This document shows positions 15,584 through 23,107 of a DNA stretch of 29,473 nt, piece by piece. How positions within the stretch are numbered: the stretch's first letter is position 1; the number at the start of each line of letters is the position of its first letter. This DNA is from a virus. Under the pieces are notes generated by a model, which did not search any database, was not told where the DNA came from, and worked only from the letters and a program-made list of their open reading frames with translations. A program made the position numbers and the translations under genes. The DNA lies in the IMG/VR virus record IMGVR_UViG_3300048883_000278, positions 1 through 29,473 of that record; one strand, given 5' to 3'.

Positions 15584-16642
15584 TTGAGTTTAACAGAAAA
15601 ATTAATTAAGAATAGCACGATCAAAAGCACGAGTATGATTGCTAATAGCGATGCGTTTAATAAAGATGCGCCATCCCCGACCGTTGTGCCAATGGTCAAC
15701 GTTGCATTAAGTGGTTCGTTTGATGGTGGCTTAACTACTGGCATCACGACAATCGCTGGACCAAGCCGACATTTCAAAAGTACGGTTGCCTTGTTGCTTA
15801 TTCGTGCATATCTCGATAAACATAAAGATGCCGTCGTATTATTCTATGACTCTGAATTTGGGTCGCCGGAAGAATACTTCAAAGCATTCAATATTGACAC
15901 TTCTCGAATTGTTCATACTCCGGTCATGAACATCGAAGAGTTGAAGTTTGATTTGGTTACTCAACTTGAAACTAATATCGAAAAGAAAGATAAGGTTATT
16001 ATTCTAATTGATAGTATCGGTAATCTTGCGTCAAAGAAAGAAATTGCAGATGCTCTTGATGGTAGTAGCAAAGCCGACATGACTCGTGCCAAACAGTTGA
16101 AATCTTTGTATCGCATGATCACGCCATACATGACAATGAAGCAAGTTCCGTTGGTTCAAATTGCTCATACTTACGATACACAAGAAATGTTTTCCAAAAA
16201 AGTTGTATCGGGCGGCACAGGAATAATGTATTCATCTGACAACATTTGGATTATGGGTCGTCAACAAGAAAAAGAAGGTAAAGACCTTGCAGGTTATAAA
16301 TTCATTATCAATGTCGAGAAGAGTCGATTCGTGAAGGAGAAAAGTAAGATTCCAATCGAAGTTTCGTTTAAAGGTGGATTGAGAATTTACGGTGGATTGC
16401 TTGATGTGGCAGTTGAAAGTGGTCATGTCGTGAAACCAAGTATGGGTTGGTATACGCGACCGTGTGTTGAAGATGATGGTAAGTTTCGCGAGAAACAAAC
16501 TCGTAACGAAGAGTTTTGGAAACCTGTACTTGAACAACAAGACTTCCGTGACTTCGTGAAAAACAAATACAAATTGGTTACAGGTTCATTAATTCAAAGT
16601 GATGATATTGATATGGAGACAGGAGAAATAAATGAATATTAA
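15584..16642 (+). CDS. uvsX: UvsX recombinase (RecA-like), TTG start
   Basis: 352 aa, clearly homologous to T4 UvsX. Walker A is GPSRHFKS, with K65 (T4 has GPSKSFKS). LFYDSEFG, IDSIGNLASKKE, MTRAKQLKSLYRMITPY and YDTQEMFSKKVVSGGTG are near-identical blocks. UvsX forms filaments on single-stranded DNA and carries out strand exchange for repair and recombination-dependent replication. The TTG start is supported by GGGGAC upstream and by alignment with the T4 N-terminus (SLTEKLIKNST against SDLKSRLIKAST). The acidic C-terminal tail is shorter than in T4 (391 aa), though it still ends acidic. Confidence 0.96.
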   Translation: MSLTEKLIKNSTIKSTSMIANSDAFNKDAPSPTVVPMVNVALSGSFDGGLTTGITTIAGPSRHFKSTVALLLIRAYLDKHKDAVVLFYDSEFGSPEEYFKAFNIDTSRIVHTPVMNIEELKFDLVTQLETNIEKKDKVIILIDSIGNLASKKEIADALDGSSKADMTRAKQLKSLYRMITPYMTMKQVPLVQIAHTYDTQEMFSKKVVSGGTGIMYSSDNIWIMGRQQEKEGKDLAGYKFIINVEKSRFVKEKSKIPIEVSFKGGLRIYGGLLDVAVESGHVVKPSMGWYTRPCVEDDGKFREKQTRNEEFWKPVLEQQDFRDFVKNKYKLVTGSLIQSDDIDMETGEINEY

Positions 16643-16662
16643 ACAACCGATTAAAAATTCCA

Positions 16663-16821
16663 ATGAATGAAACGTATGTTGGCTTAAAACAGGTGCGGAA
16701 ATTTTTGAATTCTGTCCAAGATATTATGTGGACTTGCAAAGTTTGTAAATGTAAGTTCACCCCAAATATTGTGGAGTGTCCAGTATGCAAAGATAAAGAA
16801 TTATTACTTGAGGGAGAATAA
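16663..16821 (+). CDS. 52-aa zinc-ribbon protein
   Basis: The frame runs from ATG 16663 to TAA 16821. The peptide has a helical N-terminus (LKQVRKFLNSVQDIMW) and then C25-x2-C28 and C39-x2-C42 (CKVC...CPVC), a compact rubredoxin-like zinc ribbon. It fills the space between uvsX and the next gene exactly, and its stop is one base before the following ATG. There is no strong Shine-Dalgarno sequence. Position in the recombination/helicase cluster suggests a nucleic-acid-binding or adaptor role, but no function is recognised. Confidence 0.7.
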   Translation: MNETYVGLKQVRKFLNSVQDIMWTCKVCKCKFTPNIVECPVCKDKELLLEGE

Positions 16822-16822
16822 A

Positions 16823-17095
16823 ATGATTCAAAATGTTGATTATAGATTAAGTGAATATACAGATGAGCGGTGGGCAATTGATTATGATGGTATACAGTTT
16901 ATAATTGAATCCATTAAGTTTGATGAAGAAAATGGAGATGATGGTGCGGCAGCCTTAGCCACAATTAATTACACCGTGATATCAGAAAAGAAACCTACGT
17001 GTAGTACCACATTTGATGTTATTGTTGGTGATATAACTTCAAGTATTTTACAAGATATGGTGGAAAATAAGGATACGCCAGAAAATGAAGAGTGA
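16823..17095 (+). CDS. Small acidic protein between uvsX and 41
   Basis: 90 aa from the ATG at 16823, preferred because GAGGGAGA precedes it and the longer upstream frame runs through the zinc-ribbon gene. It is strongly acidic, with alternating strands (YDGIQFIIESIKFDEENGDDG, then TINYTVISEKKP), so a small beta-rich protein is likely. In T4 this position holds gene 40, but I see no sequence match good enough to use that name. Its last 11 bases overlap the start of helicase 41, so translation is coupled. Confidence 0.75.
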   Translation: MIQNVDYRLSEYTDERWAIDYDGIQFIIESIKFDEENGDDGAAALATINYTVISEKKPTCSTTFDVIVGDITSSILQDMVENKDTPENEE

Positions 17096-18467
17096 GGTAT
17101 CTCACTTAATACTTGAGTCGTTATTATTTAGAGAAGACTATTCTCGTACTATTTTACCACACATTAAAGAAGAATACTTTGAGACCATTGAAGAACAAGT
17201 TATCTTCAATAAGATAAAGGATTACACTCAAAAATATTCTGCTTTACCTACACTCGAAGTATTGAGCATTGATTGTAACAATGATCCAAATGTTACAGAC
17301 AATACAATCGAATGGTTAGTTGAGTTCAGCAAGGATGTGGAACGGATAGACAAGTCGATTGATTGGCTTGTCGAAACGACTGAACAATTTTGTAAAGATA
17401 GGGCACTGTTTAACGCCCTCGAGGAATCAATTTCAATTGCACAGGGTATTGAGTCTAGTACTGGTTTAAGTCGTGGAGCATTACCTAAAATATTCCAAGA
17501 TGCACTGAACGTGTCATTCGACCAAAAACTTGGACACGATTACATTAACGACAGCGAAGAGCGGTACGACTTCTATCATAATGATGAGGAAAGACTTAGT
17601 TTAGGTCTTGTCGAATTAGATAAGATAACTGGCGGCGGCGTTCCAAACAAAACGTTGAATGTCGCGATGGGTAGTTCTGGTTCAGGTAAAACGCTATTCC
17701 TTTGTTCCTTATCTTCATATTGGTTAACACAAGGAAAAAACGTTTTATACATAACACTGGAAATGAGTGAGGAACGTATCGCCGAACGAATTGATGCAAA
17801 TCTAATGAATGTTGAAATACAAGACATGAAGAAGATGAGTAAGGAAGTGTTTGATAATAATATCAGGAAGATTAGTAAGAACACCACCGGACGATTAAAG
17901 ATTAAGGAATACCCAACTGGTGCCGCGGGCGTCGGTCACTTTAGGTTTGCAATTGAGGAATTGAAACAGAAGGAAGATTTTATACCTGATGTTATTTGTG
18001 TGGATTATATAAATATTTGTTCAAGTGCTCGTGTTAAAAACGCACAGGCAAACTCCTACACGATTGTTAAATCTATTGCCGAGGAATTGAGAGGATTGGC
18101 GGTTGAATTTAACCTACCGATATTCTCTTTGACTCAAACAGGTCGTTCTGGTTTTGATGCTTCTGATATTGGAGCAACGGACGTGTCTGAATCTATCGGT
18201 TTAGTTCAAACTGTGGATATGTTGTTAGGCTTAATTTCTAACGATGACCTGAAAGCCAGTAACCAAATAATCATTAAGACCGTGAAGAATAGTCGATATG
18301 GTGAAGATGGGACGTTTCACACGATTGGTATTGACAGAGCGAAGATGAAGTTGTATGATATTGAAGATGGTTCTGGTAGTATGTTCCAGCCAAATCAAAC
18401 CAAAATAGAGCCGGAATCATACAAGTCGGAGCGAACAGCCAAAAAATTTAGTGGACTGATTGTATAA
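17085..18467 (+). CDS. 41: Replicative helicase (gp41, DnaB family)
   Basis: 460 aa, against 475 in T4 gp41, with the same layout. The N-terminal domain begins SHLILESLLF. Walker A is GSSGSGKT (196-203), then VLYITLEMSEERIAERIDAN, the Walker B region VICVDYINIC, and SYTIVKSIAEELRGLAVE, all close to T4. gp41 is the hexameric 5'-3' helicase of the lagging strand and forms the primosome with gp61, encoded at 24.8 kb. The stop codon lies inside the TATAAATA late promoter of the next gene. Confidence 0.96.
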   Translation: MKSEVSHLILESLLFREDYSRTILPHIKEEYFETIEEQVIFNKIKDYTQKYSALPTLEVLSIDCNNDPNVTDNTIEWLVEFSKDVERIDKSIDWLVETTEQFCKDRALFNALEESISIAQGIESSTGLSRGALPKIFQDALNVSFDQKLGHDYINDSEERYDFYHNDEERLSLGLVELDKITGGGVPNKTLNVAMGSSGSGKTLFLCSLSSYWLTQGKNVLYITLEMSEERIAERIDANLMNVEIQDMKKMSKEVFDNNIRKISKNTTGRLKIKEYPTGAAGVGHFRFAIEELKQKEDFIPDVICVDYINICSSARVKNAQANSYTIVKSIAEELRGLAVEFNLPIFSLTQTGRSGFDASDIGATDVSESIGLVQTVDMLLGLISNDDLKASNQIIIKTVKNSRYGEDGTFHTIGIDRAKMKLYDIEDGSGSMFQPNQTKIEPESYKSERTAKKFSGLIV

Positions 18468-18470
18468 ATA
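18463..18470 (+). promoter_or_regulatory. T4-type late promoter element before the head-cargo cassette
   Basis: TATAAATA is a perfect match to the T4 late promoter, read by host RNA polymerase with gp55/gp33 and the gp45 clamp. It overlaps the helicase stop codon and lies 24 bases before the ATG at 18495. No -35 box is seen, as expected for late promoters. It is the only intergenic plus-strand copy found, and it precedes exactly the five genes thought to encode capsid cargo. Confidence 0.7.
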
Positions 18471-18494
18471 ATTAGATAACATTATGAGTATAGT

Positions 18495-19355
18495 ATGAAA
18501 TCTTTTAAGCAATATATAAATCCGAAGTTGTTGGGTGAAGGCGGCAATGCAGTTTCTAATGTGGTGAAAATCAACCAAGAAAATGTTGGGGCCACGATGG
18601 ACTTTATCTATAAGAAAATCCTTCCAAAATTAGGTTTGACAAAAAAAGATACTGCTCTACTTGGCTCGACAGGGAAGAAAAATCCTGGCGGTCAAAGTGG
18701 TGATATCGACTTGGCTATTTCTGGTTCAAAGATCATTGAAAGTGGAAAGGTAAAAGACCCGAAGCAATTATCTGCTTATATCACGAAAGTTGTGTCATCA
18801 GTATCAGATTCAGTTAATGAAATGAAAGGTATTGGTATTGTGTCCTTGGCATTACCTATTATCAACAAAGATGGTAAACAAGATGGTGAACGGGTCCAGC
18901 TCGATCTTATGTTGAGTGACAACCTAGAATGGTCAAAATGGATTTATTATAGTCCTGCGGAATGGGAATCTCAATATAAGGGATTATATAGAAACAGTGC
19001 ATTATCTGCCATCTCACATCATGCCGGTCGTGCTGGCGATGATACTGAATGGAGTCGTAAGTTACTTCACTTCAGTTCTGGTTTACATGATGTGTCATTT
19101 AGTCGTAAGGGCAAACGTGGATTACTTAAAAACGGGAAGGAAGTTTCTCGCAAGTTTCTTGCTAAAGACCCACAAGGTGTTATTGATGTTCTTCTCGGTC
19201 CTAAATTCAAAGCCAAAGATATCCTATCATGGGAAGACATTTGGAAAGCAATAAACAGTTCTAATTTCTTGTGGAAGAAGTATTTACCACAAATCAAAAA
19301 GTTAATAGTAAAATCTATTGAAAGTAAGGGATATCCACTCCCAAAAGGTCTATAA
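18495..19355 (+). CDS. Capsid-targeted pol-beta-type nucleotidyltransferase (cargo 1)
   Basis: 286 aa. The N-terminus MKSFKQYINPKLLGE followed by GG resembles the capsid-targeting peptide of T4 internal proteins, with L13-G-E15 as possible prohead protease site. The body carries a nucleotidyltransferase signature: G57-S58, then D70-I-D72 (SGDIDLAI) and a third Asp, D137, in VQLDLML, the three metal-binding carboxylates of pol-beta-fold enzymes such as minimal nucleotidyltransferases and OAS/CD-NTase relatives. I cannot tell which substrate is used. The gene follows the TATAAATA element and overlaps the next by TAATG. Enzymes of this fold can adenylylate proteins or modify RNA ends, which would suit an injected host-modifying factor. 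Confidence 0.72.
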   Translation: MKSFKQYINPKLLGEGGNAVSNVVKINQENVGATMDFIYKKILPKLGLTKKDTALLGSTGKKNPGGQSGDIDLAISGSKIIESGKVKDPKQLSAYITKVVSSVSDSVNEMKGIGIVSLALPIINKDGKQDGERVQLDLMLSDNLEWSKWIYYSPAEWESQYKGLYRNSALSAISHHAGRAGDDTEWSRKLLHFSSGLHDVSFSRKGKRGLLKNGKEVSRKFLAKDPQGVIDVLLGPKFKAKDILSWEDIWKAINSSNFLWKKYLPQIKKLIVKSIESKGYPLPKGL

Positions 19356-20488
19356 TGAAATCGTTTAAACAACACCTTAATGAATTAGTTCACCTTTCGG
19401 ATTTATTAACGAAGAAAGGCGATGTATTTGTAGACAAGTTGTTGAACCAAAAACTGGCGGTTAATTATAAAATCGATACCTCGGCGTTCATGGTTAAGAA
19501 TGATGGTGGAACATTACGATTTTATGGTCGTGAAGGCAAGCATGAACTTGATTTAACTAAACGTGCAGGTTCAAATATTTGGGAAGAGTTTATCGCTCAT
19601 ATAGAATCACAAGATTGGAAGAAGATTCCATCTGGTGTCGAAGTCTATATGGAAATGTTTAACTCAAACATTCCAACTATCGTTAAATATGCGTCAAAGC
19701 CTAAGAATGGGCTAATTATTTCATATTGTAAGAAAGGTGGAAAGACCCTTGCCCCAAATGATACATTGTGTGAGAAGATGGCTGTTGCCCTTCAAGTGAG
19801 TCCTCCACCCGTTATGTTTGAGGGAAAGATGAGTGGAAAGCAGAAAGAAAAGTTGTTTGCCTTTCTAAAAAATCCCGAGGCAAAAACACCTCAAGATTTT
19901 GCTAAGTTTGTATTGAGTTTATTCGTGCCACCAAAAGCAGTTAAGTATTTACTTGGCGATGCGATGGAAGGATTAGTGTTTTACTTTGGTGATGGCACAA
20001 TGGCAAAGGTTGTTGACCCGGCATTCACTCAAGCAATTAAAGCAAAGAAAGATAGTACAGATGAATTCTTTTTCACTGTCAGTACCCTTGTTTATAACGA
20101 ACTTGAAAAGAGTGTAGGAACGATTCTAAGCAACAAATCTTCGATGAAGAAGATAATGGCTGCATCTGGCGAACAACGTTACATACGCTTCGTGTCGGCT
20201 GTAACAGGCTCTATTATCAACCGTGTGGCAAAGAAGATGAAAGACATTGATTCATATCGTGATGATGTCGAGGCTAATCGGTACTCAAATATCAGTTCTA
20301 AATTAGTTCCCACCGGCATCAATACATTAGTGTCAAAATATTGGTGGGCAGAGGACGTGTTTCGTGTCATGCTATATGGCATCCGGAAGGAGAAGAAACG
20401 TATTCATAAACCAAGTGGATTAACAATCGACAGAAAGAATATCATCAATGGTATTGTGGCTAAATTAAAGGATGTTGAAATATTATGA
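19355..20488 (+). CDS. Capsid-targeted ligase-like nucleotidyltransferase (cargo 2)
   Basis: 377 aa with N-terminus MKSFKQHLNE, giving the protease-like site L8-N-E10. The body has motifs in the order of the covalent nucleotidyltransferase (DNA/RNA ligase) superfamily: K39-I-D41 (motif I, KxDG, with the glycine replaced by Thr), VYMEMF at 97-102 as possible motif III, E205-G-L-V-F as motif IV, and K218-V-V as motif V. The match is divergent and needs profile confirmation. If active it could ligate or adenylylate nucleic acid ends soon after injection. The start overlaps the stop of cargo 1 and the end overlaps the start of cargo 3. Confidence 0.6.
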   Translation: MKSFKQHLNELVHLSDLLTKKGDVFVDKLLNQKLAVNYKIDTSAFMVKNDGGTLRFYGREGKHELDLTKRAGSNIWEEFIAHIESQDWKKIPSGVEVYMEMFNSNIPTIVKYASKPKNGLIISYCKKGGKTLAPNDTLCEKMAVALQVSPPPVMFEGKMSGKQKEKLFAFLKNPEAKTPQDFAKFVLSLFVPPKAVKYLLGDAMEGLVFYFGDGTMAKVVDPAFTQAIKAKKDSTDEFFFTVSTLVYNELEKSVGTILSNKSSMKKIMAASGEQRYIRFVSAVTGSIINRVAKKMKDIDSYRDDVEANRYSNISSKLVPTGINTLVSKYWWAEDVFRVMLYGIRKEKKRIHKPSGLTIDRKNIINGIVAKLKDVEIL

Positions 20489-21756
20489 AATCATTTAAGA
20501 CGTTTCTGGTGGAAGGTGCAAATGAACTACCTCCACAACTGAAAAAGTATTTTAAGGACTACAACATATCATTATTTAAGTCGTCGAGTAAATCAAAAAC
20601 GTTTAAAATTATTACGTCTGAAGATAGAGAAGATACAAAACGTAAATTAGAAAATATACTGTCTCCTAACTTTGAGGTTGAGTCTTCATTGGTTGGGGGT
20701 TCTGTAGGTTCAACTATAGTAAAACTCGATGGTATTAATTATAAATTTTTGTATAAACCTCCTATCGGTAAAGGTGGTCGAGGAGATTCAACATTAAATA
20801 GTACTATTACTGAATTAGCACCAGCCCTAGCATTCAACAAAGGTAAGAAATTTGTTGATATTAATACGTTTATGGAATTCCTAAGTACAGTAAAAACTAA
20901 TGCCGCTTATATAAGCAATGGTGACCAAAAATCAGGAACTGAGTTCATTTACAATTTCAGACAGTCTAAACACTTTGAAGAAAAGATGGAAAATGCTATT
21001 GCTATACTAAACTACCTATACGATGAACATAAACGGTCACCAATTAAAGAAGTCTATTGGGGATATAGAGCCAAGCCAGTAGGTGTGCATAATAAACATA
21101 AGGGTGACATTTTTATTAAATATAAAAATGGAGATTTAATCGGAGTTTCATTGAAAGCCGGTGCCCTCAACTCAAAAGAACCCAAATTTAATACAACGGT
21201 ATCGGTACTAACAAAACACCTAAACATTGATATAGAAAAGCTAGACAAACAATTATTTAATAGGGTGTTGAAAAAAATTGGATTGGATAAACGTTGGAAC
21301 GATAGTAGAGCCAAGTTAAAAGATTCTGTTGTGATGTTACGTACCCTAGCTAAAGATGAACCAGAACTTTATCATAGTACTTGGATAAAAACTCAAGAAT
21401 TTGTTAAGATGTATATTATTAAAGATATTAATAAAAATAAAAATACTGAACTAATTAAGAAATGGATAAAACACCATATTTTAAATTCAACCGATGTTCC
21501 ATTGGTTCTTGTTAAGGCAATTGGTCGGACATACAACATAATAACTAAAAATGATGATTTATCTTCATTTTTACCATCGGTTATTAAAATATCTTCAACT
21601 AATCATGATTCTAACAAAGCATTTTGGTATATACATTTACACTCAAAAACAGAAAAACTAACCTTGACTATGAGTACAAGGACAAGCAAGCCACCTCCTT
21701 ATAATAAAATAGCTCAAGCACCGAACCTAAGAACAATATTGGTAGACATAGATTGA
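20485..21756 (+). CDS. Capsid-targeted PD-(D/E)XK-like protein (cargo 3)
   Basis: 423 aa with N-terminus MKSFKTFLVE followed by G, site L8-V-E10. A candidate nuclease core is E110 (STITELAPALAF), D208 in KGDIFIKY and S222-L-K224 in GVSLKAG, the spacing of a PD-(D/E)XK site in which the middle acidic residue is Ser. Loss of that residue could mean an inactive or altered site. The C-terminal half is lysine-rich with no recognised motif. Packaged nucleases could degrade host DNA or disarm a defence locus; if the phage DNA carries modified guanine, that could protect it from such a nuclease. The function is inferred only from a weak motif and context. The gene overlaps both neighbours by four bases. 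Confidence 0.55.
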   Translation: MKSFKTFLVEGANELPPQLKKYFKDYNISLFKSSSKSKTFKIITSEDREDTKRKLENILSPNFEVESSLVGGSVGSTIVKLDGINYKFLYKPPIGKGGRGDSTLNSTITELAPALAFNKGKKFVDINTFMEFLSTVKTNAAYISNGDQKSGTEFIYNFRQSKHFEEKMENAIAILNYLYDEHKRSPIKEVYWGYRAKPVGVHNKHKGDIFIKYKNGDLIGVSLKAGALNSKEPKFNTTVSVLTKHLNIDIEKLDKQLFNRVLKKIGLDKRWNDSRAKLKDSVVMLRTLAKDEPELYHSTWIKTQEFVKMYIIKDINKNKNTELIKKWIKHHILNSTDVPLVLVKAIGRTYNIITKNDDLSSFLPSVIKISSTNHDSNKAFWYIHLHSKTEKLTLTMSTRTSKPPPYNKIAQAPNLRTILVDID

Positions 21757-22316
21757 AAACATTTAAAGAACATTTAAACGAAGCGGCATTTGACCCTTCA
21801 TCTTATCTACCTACTCAAGATAAGACAGTCGAGTTATTTTTAGGTAGAATGCAACCAGTTCATTTAGGGCATGAGGCTATCATCAAAAAGATGAAGAACC
21901 CTATTGTCGCGCTGGTGAAAGGTAAAGCCTCATCCGAAGATAAAAGTCGCAATCCATTGAGCGCAAAAGACCAGATTAAGTATTTGAAGAAGTTGTTTTC
22001 AAGCCTTGATGTACTTGAAGTACCGACAGGATTCATTCCCGATATCATCAATGCGATAAGAAAAGATGGTAAGGAAGTTGTCACTGTATATGCAGGTTCT
22101 GATAGAATTGCTGGTTACAAGAAGATGATTGATGTGTACAATAAGAAACTTGGCGATGACCAACAAATGAATGTTAAGTTCAAAAAAACGCCTCGTGTCA
22201 CAAGTGCAACGACGGTAAGAGATGCTATAAGAGATGATGATATAGAAACGTTTAAGAAGAACATGCCCAAAAAGTTGCATAGTGAATGGGAATCATTAAG
22301 AAAAATTATCAAATGA
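21753..22316 (+). CDS. Capsid-targeted NMNAT-like nucleotidyltransferase, TTG start (cargo 4)
   Basis: 187 aa starting at TTG 21753, which overlaps the previous stop. The start is fixed by the shared N-terminus MKTFKEHLNE followed by AA (site L8-N-E10), which appears only if TTG is used. The catalytic motif is GRMQPVHLGH (31-40), the (H/T)xGH signature of the nucleotidylyltransferase superfamily, and TSATTVRDAI (150-159) matches its ISSTxxR-type motif. Relatives transfer AMP or CMP, for example to nicotinamide mononucleotide to make NAD. Similar proteins are known in T4-like phages. A packaged NAD-making enzyme next to an ADP-ribosyltransferase-like protein (cargo 5) would be a sensible pair. 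Confidence 0.8.
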   Translation: MKTFKEHLNEAAFDPSSYLPTQDKTVELFLGRMQPVHLGHEAIIKKMKNPIVALVKGKASSEDKSRNPLSAKDQIKYLKKLFSSLDVLEVPTGFIPDIINAIRKDGKEVVTVYAGSDRIAGYKKMIDVYNKKLGDDQQMNVKFKKTPRVTSATTVRDAIRDDDIETFKKNMPKKLHSEWESLRKIIK

Positions 22317-22750
22317 AATCATTCAAACATCACATAACTGAAGCACAGACCTTCTTTCGTGGACACGCAAAGGGCGCCAATCCAAACAAGTCTAATAGAA
22401 AGGGAATAACTTGGATTACGCCTAACGAGAAACTTGCCGCTACTTACGGGGATGAAGTTTCTCCAGTAAAGTTTAATCCTAGACAACATAAAGTTGCTAA
22501 TCTAGGAGAAATTAATAAGTCTGGCACCGTCAAAGACATTCTTGATGTCGTTACACCTAAAGGTAATAAAGCACAGAAATTATATGATGATGCCGTGTAT
22601 CATTTTGGTGGTGGGACTAAACGTATGGATCTACCTAAGTTTCTTCATAAAATAGGTAGCGAAAAGGTTATTGCATATTTTAAATCGATGGGTATCACTG
22701 CATTCTTGGCAAAAGAAGATGGTGTTATCACATACGGAATAATGAAATGA
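22313..22750 (+). CDS. Capsid-targeted ADP-ribosyltransferase-like protein (cargo 5)
   Basis: 145 aa from the ATG at 22313, which overlaps the previous stop (ATGA); the longer frame starting 27 bases upstream hides the shared N-terminus. MKSFKHHITE followed by A gives the site I8-T-E10. The body begins FFRGHAKG and continues GITWITPNEKLAATYGDEV, recalling ADP-ribosyltransferase folds (an early Arg, an aromatic-x-T motif, then A..YG), and ends GITAFLAKEDGVITYGIMK, similar to the last strand of toxin-like members. T4 Alt, a capsid-targeted ADP-ribosyltransferase injected to modify host RNA polymerase, is the precedent. The fold assignment is tentative; the peptide and operon context are firm. 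Confidence 0.6.
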   Translation: MKSFKHHITEAQTFFRGHAKGANPNKSNRKGITWITPNEKLAATYGDEVSPVKFNPRQHKVANLGEINKSGTVKDILDVVTPKGNKAQKLYDDAVYHFGGGTKRMDLPKFLHKIGSEKVIAYFKSMGITAFLAKEDGVITYGIMK

Positions 22751-22755
22751 TGAAA

Positions 22756-22776
22756 TTAGAAGAACATTTCTTCTAA
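22756..22776. terminator. Perfect inverted repeat between convergent operons
   Basis: TTAGAAGAA and TTCTTCTAA form a perfect 9-bp stem with a 3-base loop. It lies between the end of the cargo operon (plus) and the end of the minus-strand operon. The symmetry allows termination in both directions. It is AT-rich and the following U runs are short, so efficiency is uncertain. Confidence 0.6.
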
Positions 22777-22786
22777 CAACTCTTAA

Positions 22787-23107
22787 TTAATTCTTAATCT
22801 GATAAGAATGAAGTAAACACATAAAGGCACCTCCACCCAATAACAGTGTTAGGTGTTCGATTAAACCTATAAGGTCCGCCCATGCTGGTGCTGGTGGAAA
22901 CATCATAATATATGTGTTAATTATTCTTAGTGCAACCATACCGAAAGCGCCTATTGCCATTATTCCCCAAAATACGTCCCGTCGCTTCCTAAGTTCGTGA
23001 ACAATACTCCCAATAGCAGTATCTAAAAAGACTTTTTTTGATCGAGAGAGTATAAGAAAAAAGATAATTAACCACATAGCCGCTTCCAACATACTCAATA
23101 AAATCAT
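22787..23107 (-). CDS. Small three-helix membrane protein
   Basis: The 106-aa protein is predicted to cross the membrane about three times: residues 5-21 (SMLEAAMWLIIFFLILS), about 46-68 (FWGIMAIGAFGMVALRIINTYIM) and about 77-101. A basic loop (LRKRRD) lies between the first and second. It is the last gene of the minus-strand operon, its start overlapping the stop of the preceding gene (ATGA). Size and topology would fit a holin or an accessory membrane protein, but no family is recognised and no endolysin is in the window. Confidence 0.72.
   Translation of the reverse strand: MILLSMLEAAMWLIIFFLILSRSKKVFLDTAIGSIVHELRKRRDVFWGIMAIGAFGMVALRIINTYIMMFPPAPAWADLIGLIEHLTLLLGGGAFMCLLHSYQIKN

Noticed and set aside
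16769-16822. Longer N-terminus for the acidic gene before 41
   Set aside because: It runs out of frame through the zinc-ribbon gene, whereas GAGGGAGA sits correctly before ATG 16823.
18008-18015. TATAAATA inside the helicase gene
   Set aside because: It lies within conserved codons (VDYINIC) more than 400 bases from any start, so it is probably chance in AT-rich coding DNA.
22286-22312. Upstream ATG for the fifth cargo gene
   Set aside because: It would bury the shared MKSFK peptide inside the protein; the ATGA overlap at 22313 matches the pattern of the other cargo genes.
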